A stretch of 64,000 bases of DNA. It comes from Pseudomonas izuensis. GTDB taxonomy: Bacteria; Pseudomonadota; Gammaproteobacteria; Pseudomonadales; Pseudomonadaceae. This document shows, in pieces, positions 52,239-59,288 of the stretch. Under the pieces are notes generated by a model that was not told the origin of the DNA, searched no databases, and saw nothing but the letters and a program-made list of their open reading frames with translations. The DNA is taken from assembly GCF_009861505.1 (NCBI RefSeq), contig NZ_WTFT01000017.1, positions 62,001 through 126,000 of the forward strand, in the 5' to 3' direction. The position numbers were made by a program, and so were the translations under genes. Within the stretch, counting starts at the first letter, position 1. Each line of letters opens with the position of its first letter.

Positions 52239-52439
52239 CCAGGTGACTATTTCAAACTGTGTCCTACGGCAATAGCTTAGCTGCTTGCAGGGCATTTCCG
52301 ACGTTGTACTGGGAAGTGTTTGTAAGACTTGTGGGCATTGCAGCGCCCGCTGTTGTTAGGCGAGAGCAGGCCGTGTGTGGTTGGTCGGGAAACGAGATGA
52401 CTGTATTCGGCAGGGCGTAAACATGTGTTGCTGAATGAA

Positions 52440-52473
52440 TCACCGTGCGACGCGTGTGGGCGTCGCACGGTGA
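52440..52473 (-). terminator. Strong hairpin after alaA
   Basis: A perfect 13-base stem TCACCGTGCGACG/CGTCGCACGGTGA with an eight-base loop. It lies seven bases after the alaA stop. There is no T tract, so it may be a 3' stability hairpin, not a classic terminator. Confidence 0.6.
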
Positions 52474-52480
52474 TGGCTAT

Positions 52481-53692
52481 TTACTGGCGATAGGTTTTGA
52501 GGAAGTTGCCGATGCGCCCGATAGCCATGTCCAGGTCATCGACCCGTGGCAGGGTCACGACGCGGAAGTGGTCCGGCCACGGCCAGTTGAAGGCCGTGCC
52601 TTGCACCACCAGCAGCTTCTCGGAGAGCAGCAGGTCCAGGACGAATTTTTCGTCGTTATGGATCGGACAGACTTTCGGATCGATGCGCGGGAACGCATAC
52701 AGCGCGCCCATCGGCTTGACGCAGCTCACGCCGGGAATGTCATTGAGCAGTTCCCAGGTGCGGTTGCGCTGTTCCAGCAGGCGCCCGGGCGGCAGCACCA
52801 GATCGTTGATGCTCTGATAACCACCCAGCGCGGTCTGGATCGCATGCTGGCTCGGCACGTTGGCACACAGACGCATGTTGGCCAGCATGTCGATGCCTTC
52901 GATGTAGCTCTGGGCATGGTGTTTCGGGCCGGAAATGGCGATCCAGCCGGAGCGGAAACCGGCGACGCGATAGGACTTGGACAGGCCATTGAAGGTCAGG
53001 CACAGCAAGTCCGGCGCCAGGGAGGCGGTGCAGATGTGCACGGCATCGTCGTACAGGATCTTGTCGTAGATTTCGTCGGAGAACACCACCAGATTGTGCT
53101 GGCGGGCCAGTTCCAGCATGCCCAGCAGGACTTCTTTGGAGTACACCGCGCCAGTCGGGTTGTTCGGATTGATGATCACCAGTGCCTTGGTGTTCGGGGT
53201 GATCTTGGCCTTGATATCCGCCAGGTCCGGCCACCAGTTGGCCTGCTCGTCGCACAGGTAGTGCACCGGATTACCACCCGACAGGCTCACTGCCGCGGTC
53301 CACAGCGGGTAGTCCGGGGCCGGTACCAGCACTTCGTCGCCGTTGTTGAGCAGAGCCTGCATCGACATCACGATCAGCTCGGAAACACCATTGCCCAGGT
53401 AGATGTCTTCTATGCCGACGCCTTCCACCTGCTTTTGCTGGTAGTACTGCATCACGGCCTTGCGCGCGCTGAACAGGCCCTTGGAATCACTGTAACCCTG
53501 GGCGGTCGGCAAGTTGCGGATGACGTCCTGGAGGATTTCATCCGGCGCTTCGAAACCAAAGGGCGCCGGGTTGCCGATGTTCAGCTTGAGGATGCGATGG
53601 CCTTCCTCTTCCAGGCGTTTGGCGTGCTTGAGCACCGGGCCGCGAATGTCGTAGCAGACGTTGGCGAGCTTGTTCGATTTGCTGACCTGCAT
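52481..53692 (-). CDS. alaA: Alanine-type aminotransferase (AlaA family)
   Basis: A 403-residue class I PLP aminotransferase. VLVPAPDYPLWTAAVSLSGG, IINPNNPTGAVYS, FSDEIYDKI and LSKSYRVAGFRSGW identify it, with the last Lys holding PLP. Closest to E. coli AlaA (glutamate-pyruvate transaminase). The start at 53692 (MQVSKSNKLANVCYDIRGP) gives the normal length. It is divergent from msrB. It matches PA2828 from memory. Confidence 0.92.
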   Translation of the reverse strand: MQVSKSNKLANVCYDIRGPVLKHAKRLEEEGHRILKLNIGNPAPFGFEAPDEILQDVIRNLPTAQGYSDSKGLFSARKAVMQYYQQKQVEGVGIEDIYLGNGVSELIVMSMQALLNNGDEVLVPAPDYPLWTAAVSLSGGNPVHYLCDEQANWWPDLADIKAKITPNTKALVIINPNNPTGAVYSKEVLLGMLELARQHNLVVFSDEIYDKILYDDAVHICTASLAPDLLCLTFNGLSKSYRVAGFRSGWIAISGPKHHAQSYIEGIDMLANMRLCANVPSQHAIQTALGGYQSINDLVLPPGRLLEQRNRTWELLNDIPGVSCVKPMGALYAFPRIDPKVCPIHNDEKFVLDLLLSEKLLVVQGTAFNWPWPDHFRVVTLPRVDDLDMAIGRIGNFLKTYRQ

Positions 53693-53918
53693 GGCGATGT
53701 GTTCCCGAAAATGAACGATCCAGGCGGCGTGTGAACAACCGTACTGGGAATCCTGCGTAATCACACAGGCCTGACGCCTTGAGAGGCAGCATCCATAAAT
53801 CCGTTTGAATGCGCGTGGTCTGGCTGCCAGACTGGCGTTTGACGAGGCGCAATCATACGTGCCGCCTGATCCGTGGAAAAGGTACAGATCGGGCTTTTTC
53901 AGCCGCCGAGGTGTGATG

Positions 53919-54314
53919 ATGGAAAAGTTGGAAAAAACCCTGGAAGAATGGAAAGCCATGCTCGATCCCGAGCAGTACAACGTGTGCCGGCTCAAGGGCA
54001 CCGAACGCCCGTTCTCCGGCAAATACAACGACAGCAAGGTCGACGGCATTTTCCACTGCATCTGCTGTAACGAGCCGCTGTTCGATTCCAGAACCAAATT
54101 TGATTCCGGATGCGGCTGGCCGAGTTTCTATGCGCCGATCGGCGACAGCGCCATGGTCGAGATTCGCGACACCAGCCACGGCATGATCCGCACCGAAGTG
54201 GTCTGCGCCAAATGCGATGCGCACCTGGGGCATGTGTTCCCCGATGGCCCGCCACCCACCGGCCTGCGTTACTGCATCAACTCGGTGTGCCTGGACCTGG
54301 TACCGCGCGCGTGA
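53919..54314 (+). CDS. msrB: Peptide methionine-(R)-sulfoxide reductase MsrB
   Basis: A 131-residue reductase that repairs the R-epimer of oxidised methionine in proteins. Zinc Cys pairs are at residues 47/50 (CICC) and 96/99 (CAKC). The catalytic Cys119 is in RYCINSVCL, and GCGWPSF is present. Two ATGs occur in a row. The second, with GAGG about seven bases upstream, is given. It lies between alaA and the gpx operon, so it may share oxidant response. A REPIN follows. Confidence 0.94.
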   Translation: MEKLEKTLEEWKAMLDPEQYNVCRLKGTERPFSGKYNDSKVDGIFHCICCNEPLFDSRTKFDSGCGWPSFYAPIGDSAMVEIRDTSHGMIRTEVVCAKCDAHLGHVFPDGPPPTGLRYCINSVCLDLVPRA

Positions 54315-54320
54315 TGCCTA

Positions 54321-54427
54321 CCCTGTAGGAGCGAGCCTGCTCGCGATGGACTTGAGGGCAGCACGGGGCACCAGGCTTCCCGCGTTATCGTTGACGACCA
54401 TCGCGAGCAGGCTCGCTCCTACAGGGG
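54321..54427. repeat. REPIN
   Basis: CCCTGTAGGAGCGAGCCTGC opens the left arm and its complement closes the right. The arm sequence equals the copy at 37273. Confidence 0.92.
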
Positions 54428-54443
54428 GGGGTCCGATAATTTA

Positions 54444-54480
54444 AATTGCACACAATTCAATTGCTCGCTATGTTTAGCGC
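54444..54480 (+). promoter_or_regulatory. Probable OspR operator of the gpx-ospR operon
   Basis: It holds AATTGcacaCAATTcAATTG (54444-54463), two overlapping palindromes, and CGCTAtgttTAGCG (54466-54479). The second has the same core CTA(A)TGTTTAG as the ohr operator site 2 at 38935-38953. It lies 27 bases before the gpx start. Confidence 0.6.
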
Positions 54481-54506
54481 ATCTTCCCGAATCCGGAGCC
54501 TTCATC

Positions 54507-54992
54507 ATGAGCGACAACCTGCTGAGCATCCCGTGCACCACCATCAAAGGTGAGCAAAAGACCCTGGCGGATTTCGCCGGCAAAGCCGTTCTGGTGGTCA
54601 ACACCGCCAGCAAATGCGGTTTCACCCCGCAGTACAAAGGGCTGGAGGAGTTGTGGCAGACCTATAAGGACCAAGGCCTGGTGGTGCTGGGCTTTCCCTG
54701 CAATCAATTCGGCAAGCAGGAGCCGGGTAACGAAGGCGCGATCAGCGAGTTCTGCGAGTTGAACTACGGTGTCAGTTTCCCGCTGTTCAAAAAGATCGAG
54801 GTCAACGGCGCCGGCGCCCATCCGTTGTTCGTGCAATTGAAAAAGCGGGCACCGGGCGTGCTAGGTTCCCAAGGCATCAAGTGGAACTTCACCAAGTTCC
54901 TGATCGGCAAGGACGGCAAGCTGGTCAAGCGTTTCGCCCCGGCGACCAAACCACAGGACCTGAGCCGCGAGATCGAAGCCCTGCTCAAATGA
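54507..54992 (+). CDS. gpx: Glutathione peroxidase (thiol peroxidase type)
   Basis: A 161-residue Gpx-fold peroxidase. Cys37 is in NTASKCGFTPQ (Cys in place of selenocysteine), the Gln is in CNQFGKQEPG, and Trp in KWNFTKFLI. It detoxifies organic hydroperoxides using thioredoxin or glutathione. A further Cys in SEFCELNYG could resolve it. The stop overlaps the start of the OspR-type gene (ATGA), so both are made together. It matches PA2826 from memory. Confidence 0.93.
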   Translation: MSDNLLSIPCTTIKGEQKTLADFAGKAVLVVNTASKCGFTPQYKGLEELWQTYKDQGLVVLGFPCNQFGKQEPGNEGAISEFCELNYGVSFPLFKKIEVNGAGAHPLFVQLKKRAPGVLGSQGIKWNFTKFLIGKDGKLVKRFAPATKPQDLSREIEALLK

Positions 54993-55450
54993 ACACCTTG
55001 TCCGTCGACTCCCTGAACCTCGACAGCCAGCTCTGCTTCAAGCTGTACGCCGCTTCCCGGGCGGTGATCCGTGCCTATAAGCCGATGCTCGATCAACTGG
55101 GCCTTACCTACCCGCAATACCTGGCGATGCTGGTGTTGTGGGAATGGCAGGAAACAGCGCCGGAGCAGCCGACCGTAAAGGCCCTGGGTGAGCGCCTGGC
55201 GCTGGACTCCGGCACGCTGACGCCGTTGCTCAAGCGTCTTGAGCAATTGCAGCTGGTGCAGCGTCAGCGTTCGGCCCGGGATGAGCGTGAGGTGCACTTG
55301 AGTCTGTCGCCGACCGGCCTGGCACTGCGCGATCAGGTCGGACCGCTGAAGGCTCGACTGTTGTGCGACAGCGGCGTGGATCTGGATCGCCTGAATCAGT
55401 TGCGCGATGGCCTGGATCACCTGTTGGGGCAAATCAAGGCACTGTCGTAA
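54989..55450 (+). CDS. ospR: MarR-family peroxide regulator OspR type
   Basis: A 153-residue MarR protein of the OhrR class. Sensing Cys16 is in DSQLCFKLYAASR, and Cys126 in KARLLCDSGVD could form the second cysteine. The winged helix lies around LGERLALDSGTLTPLLKRLE. In P. aeruginosa, OspR (PA2825) represses the adjacent gpx PA2826, and the same arrangement is here with a four-base overlap. It probably autoregulates through the operator at 54444-54480. Its end overlaps the convergent kinase gene by 17 bases. Confidence 0.9.
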   Translation: MNTLSVDSLNLDSQLCFKLYAASRAVIRAYKPMLDQLGLTYPQYLAMLVLWEWQETAPEQPTVKALGERLALDSGTLTPLLKRLEQLQLVQRQRSARDEREVHLSLSPTGLALRDQVGPLKARLLCDSGVDLDRLNQLRDGLDHLLGQIKALS

Positions 55451-57755
55451 CGGGTATCCAGATATCCAGCAGCGCGACCAACTCTTCCCGGCGGAAAGGT
55501 TTGGCCAGGTAGTCGCTCATGCCCGCCGCACGGCAACGTTCGCGCTCTTCGGACATGGCGTTGGCGGTCAGGGCGACGATGGGCAATTGCGGCCAGCGTC
55601 CGCTGCGGCGTATTTGCCGACTGGCTTCATAGCCGTCCATCACCGGCATGTTGCAGTCCATCAACACCAGATCGAACTCGCTGCCCTCCAACTGATCCAG
55701 CGCCTCGACACCATGGGCGGCGACGATCACTTCGCACCCGAGTTTGCCGAGCATGCCCTTGGCCACCAGTTGATTGACCGGATTGTCCTCGACCAGCAGC
55801 ACCCGCGCGCGGCGTTGTGGGGATTGCGCATCGATCCGGATGTCGCCAATGGCGGCGATTTCAGGTTGCAGGACGCGGCGCAGGTTCTGGTGCAGCGCAT
55901 TGCGTGCCAAGGGGCGGGCCTGCTGCTGCAAGGGGGCGAGGGCATTGACTTGTTCGCTGGGCATGAAGTTGCCATAAGCGGTCACCAGCAAAATCGGCGC
56001 GGTGAAGGTGGGGCGCAGGTTAAACAAGCATTCCGGGCAATCGGTAATCAGCATGTCGAAATCCAGGCCGATCAACGGGTCGTCGATGGCGCGCTGCTGA
56101 TAGTCCACTCCCCAGCCAGGTAACACGCTGCCCAGCAGTTCCGCCAGGCCGCTACTGGCGGCGGTAATGGCGATGACCTTGCCCTTCAAAGACGGCGGTA
56201 CGAGGGTCCGGGTGTGCCGGGGCAGTGGCAGTTGCGCGCAGAATTGGCTGCCGAAACCCGCTTCCGAGCTGATGGTGAGGCGCCCTTGCATGGCTTCGCA
56301 AAGGTTGTAGGTCAGCGCCAGGCCCAATCCGGTGCCGCCGAATTGCCGGGTAATTCCGGCACCGGCCTGGGTAAAGGGTTGGAAGATCTTTACCTGAGCG
56401 TCCTGGGGAATACCGATGCCCGTGTCACAGACCTCGATTCTGACGCCATCGCCGGCGGTCGACAGGCGCACATCGACCCGCCCGAAACGGGTGAACTTGA
56501 GGGCGTTGGACAGCAGGTTACTGACGATCTGCCGGACCCGGGTCGGATCGCCGAGTACCAGTGCCGGAAAATGCGGATCGATCAGGCAGGTCAGCTCGAC
56601 ACTCGGTGCCGCGTTTTGTGACAGCAAGTTGGCGGTGTCTTCGATCAGCGAGGCCAGGTCGAACGGGATGTGTTCGAGCTCAAGCTGGCCGGCATCGAAT
56701 TTCGACAGATCCAGAATATCGTTGAGCAATTCCACCAACACCTTGCCCGAGTCATGGGCAATGGACAGCTGTTGCTGTTGCTCGGCAGTCAGGGGGCCGT
56801 CAAGCGACAGCGCAATCATCCCCAGCAGGCCATTGAGGGGCGTGCGGATTTCGTGGCTCATGTTGGCCAGGAATACCGAACGCGCTTCGGCCATGTCCAG
56901 GGCAGTACTGCGGGCGACTTCCAGTTCTTCATTGGATTGGCTCAGGCGGGTGTTGATCGCCTTGAGTTCGGCGGTGCGCGCCGACACGATGTTTTCCAGT
57001 TGGCTGAGGTAGTCGGTGAGGCGGTTTTCCGCGTTGCGCCGCTGCTGGATTTCGGTGGCGACATTTTCGAATTGCTGGTTGGCGACTTTCACCAGCACGC
57101 CGATTTCGTCGTTGGCGTGTCCGGCCGGGCATTCCAGGGTAGTGGGTTCAATGCTGCGCGAATCGCGGCCGCTGAGCTCACGGATTACCCGCACCAAGGG
57201 TTTGGTCAGCATCACATAAAACAGCGCCAGCAGCAGGCCGGTCAGGATCAGGCTGCGGGCGAAGCCGTTGAGCAAGGTCACTTCGGCGCGACGCAGGAAC
57301 CGATAACCGAATGAGTAGGTGTCGACGTCCAGTTGCAGCGTGCCGAGGGATTCACCTGGCAAATGGTCCAGATAAAGGCGGTCCTCGAACTGCCGGTCGG
57401 CACCGAACAGCAGATCGCTGAGCACGCGATAGCCGCTTTGCAGGCCGGGGCGCTTGACGTTGGCCAGCACGTTACCGTTGTTGTCGGTCAGCCTGGCGCC
57501 GATGATCGCCGGCGAGCGCAGCAGGCCCAGGGTCAATTCCTGAGCGAGTTCGGCGTCGATGTTGTAGGCGATGCGTGAGGCAGGGTTGTGGCTGATTTCC
57601 AGCAAAGACAGGATTTCACGGTTGATGGAGGCGTCTTCGCTGGCATAATCGATGCCTATTTGCAGCAGACTGAGCAGCGTGCCCAGAATAAAACCGACCA
57701 GCACGGTCAGCCGGGCTTGTTTGTAAGACAGCCGGTTGGTGAACTTGATATCCAT
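55434..57755 (-). CDS. sagS: Hybrid sensor histidine kinase SagS
   Basis: A 773-residue membrane kinase. Membrane helices at about 17-37 and 168-185 bound a periplasmic sensor region. HAMP follows, then HisKA with His301 (NMSHEIRTPLNG), HATPase (GTGLGLALTYN), a degenerate receiver, and a true receiver with phospho-Asp700 (LVLMDCNMPVMDG). It matches SagS (PA2824), which feeds HptB and controls the switch to biofilm and drug tolerance. It has no Hpt domain of its own. It ends convergent with ospR. Confidence 0.9.
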   Translation of the reverse strand: MDIKFTNRLSYKQARLTVLVGFILGTLLSLLQIGIDYASEDASINREILSLLEISHNPASRIAYNIDAELAQELTLGLLRSPAIIGARLTDNNGNVLANVKRPGLQSGYRVLSDLLFGADRQFEDRLYLDHLPGESLGTLQLDVDTYSFGYRFLRRAEVTLLNGFARSLILTGLLLALFYVMLTKPLVRVIRELSGRDSRSIEPTTLECPAGHANDEIGVLVKVANQQFENVATEIQQRRNAENRLTDYLSQLENIVSARTAELKAINTRLSQSNEELEVARSTALDMAEARSVFLANMSHEIRTPLNGLLGMIALSLDGPLTAEQQQQLSIAHDSGKVLVELLNDILDLSKFDAGQLELEHIPFDLASLIEDTANLLSQNAAPSVELTCLIDPHFPALVLGDPTRVRQIVSNLLSNALKFTRFGRVDVRLSTAGDGVRIEVCDTGIGIPQDAQVKIFQPFTQAGAGITRQFGGTGLGLALTYNLCEAMQGRLTISSEAGFGSQFCAQLPLPRHTRTLVPPSLKGKVIAITAASSGLAELLGSVLPGWGVDYQQRAIDDPLIGLDFDMLITDCPECLFNLRPTFTAPILLVTAYGNFMPSEQVNALAPLQQQARPLARNALHQNLRRVLQPEIAAIGDIRIDAQSPQRRARVLLVEDNPVNQLVAKGMLGKLGCEVIVAAHGVEALDQLEGSEFDLVLMDCNMPVMDGYEASRQIRRSGRWPQLPIVALTANAMSEERERCRAAGMSDYLAKPFRREELVALLDIWIPVTTVP

Positions 57756-57918
57756 GGGGTGTTGGATCACTTTCGTTTCCCTTCGCTGCTCAAGCATAGC
57801 CGATGCATGGATGCCGATGTTCTCGCGAGTCTCTGTATCGGTGCTGATCCCGGTCTTGGAGCTCTATGTTCTGTCGCTGTATCGCCATCATTACTGTGAA
57901 CGTGCCCGAGGAGAAGAC

Positions 57919-58809
57919 GTGGATTCCCGATTGAATGCTTTTCTTGAACGCGCCGATGCCGTTCTGGCCCGTATCGAACCGTTGCTGCCTACCCCTCGGC
58001 AAGCCATCGACTGGACAACCTGCCTGGCGGCGCGCTGGCAACGCGAGGGCCGTAGCGGCTTTCTGCTGCCGCTACAGGTCAGCCTCGACATGCGTTTGTC
58101 CGACCTGATCGGCGTCGACCGCCAGGTGGAACAACTGGGGCGCAATACCCAACAGTTTCTCGATGGCATGCCGGCCAACCATGCGTTGCTCTGGGGCTCG
58201 CGCGGCACCGGTAAATCCTCGCTGGTCCGCGCCTTGCTGGCCGAGCACGCCGAGGCCGGTTTGCGCCTGATCGAGATCGAGCGCGATCACCTGGCGGATT
58301 TGCCGCGGGTGGTCGAACAGATCGCCAAACTGCCCCAGCGTTTTGTGTTGTTCTGCGATGACCTGTCGTTCGAGTCGGGCGAGGGTGACTATCGCGTGCT
58401 CAAAAGCGTACTCGACGGTTCCCTGGAACAGGCACCGGACAACGTATTGCTGTACGCCACCTCCAACCGTCGCCACCTGGTGCCGGAAAAGGAAAGCGAT
58501 AACGAAAACTGGAAACGGGTCGATGGCGAATTGCACCCCAGCGAGGCGGTGGAGGACAAGATCGCGCTGTCGGATCGCTTCGGATTGTGGCTGTCGTTCT
58601 ATCCGTTCACCCAGGAACACTTTCTCAACGTCGTCGAGCACTGGATCGGTCAACTGGCCGACAAGGCCGGCCTCAAGTGGCAACGCACCGAAGAGCTGGA
58701 CATCCTCGCGGTGCGCTGGGCCACGGGGCGCGGCAATCGTAACGGACGTTGCGCGTATCAATTTGCCCGTTATTGGGTCGGGCTGAAACTGTTGGAGCAC
58801 AAGGCATGA
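57919..58809 (+). CDS. DUF815-type AAA ATPase
   Basis: A 296-residue ATPase. Walker A is LLWGSRGTGKSSLVRALLAE, followed by FVLFCDDLSFESGEG (Walker B) and LLYATSNRRHLVPEK (sensor). It belongs to the DUF815/AAA group. The GTG start at 57919 has GAGGAG six bases upstream. An ATG at 57808 would add 37 residues including a hydrophobic segment (VSVLIPVLELYVLSLY) and cannot be excluded. Its last four bases overlap the msrC start, so the two are translated together. The function is unknown. Confidence 0.82.
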   Translation: MDSRLNAFLERADAVLARIEPLLPTPRQAIDWTTCLAARWQREGRSGFLLPLQVSLDMRLSDLIGVDRQVEQLGRNTQQFLDGMPANHALLWGSRGTGKSSLVRALLAEHAEAGLRLIEIERDHLADLPRVVEQIAKLPQRFVLFCDDLSFESGEGDYRVLKSVLDGSLEQAPDNVLLYATSNRRHLVPEKESDNENWKRVDGELHPSEAVEDKIALSDRFGLWLSFYPFTQEHFLNVVEHWIGQLADKAGLKWQRTEELDILAVRWATGRGNRNGRCAYQFARYWVGLKLLEHKA

Positions 58810-59288
58810 TCGATTTACAAAAGAGCGGCCAGGGCCTCGAAGGCTACGGCATGCTGCACGCGCAGCTTGAGTCGCTATTGGCGGATGAGCGGGATTTCAT
58901 TGCCAACGCCGCGCAGTTTTCAGCGTTCCTGTTCAATCAGCTCGATGACCTGAACTGGGCCGGATTCTACCTCAATCGCCACGAAGAGCTGGTACTGGGT
59001 CCGTTCCAGGGGCAGATCGCCTGCGTGCGGATTCCGTTCGGTCGGGGGGTGTGCGGAACCGCGGCGGCCACCTTGCAGACGCAGTTGGTCGAAGATGTGC
59101 ACGCATTCCCCGGGCATATCGCCTGTGACAGTGCGTCTAACAGCGAACTGGTGGTGCCGCTGGTCAAGGACGGTCGCCTGATCGGTGTGCTGGACCTCGA
59201 CAGCCCGAAACTGGCACGTTTCACCGCGCAGGACCAGGCCGGTATCGAGCAACTGGCGGCGATTTTCCTGCGCCTCACCGACTGCTGA
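58806..59288 (+). CDS. msrC: Free methionine-(R)-sulfoxide reductase (MsrC)
   Basis: A 160-residue GAF-domain enzyme that reduces free methionine-R-sulfoxide. The three cysteines of the family are present: Cys73 (QIACVRIPFG), Cys83 (GRGVCGTAA) and Cys107 (HIACDSASNSE). Overlap ATGA with the AAA ATPase gene. It ends one base before the convergent HD-GYP gene stop. It complements MsrB at 53.9 kb in methionine repair. Confidence 0.93.
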   Translation: MIDLQKSGQGLEGYGMLHAQLESLLADERDFIANAAQFSAFLFNQLDDLNWAGFYLNRHEELVLGPFQGQIACVRIPFGRGVCGTAAATLQTQLVEDVHAFPGHIACDSASNSELVVPLVKDGRLIGVLDLDSPKLARFTAQDQAGIEQLAAIFLRLTDC

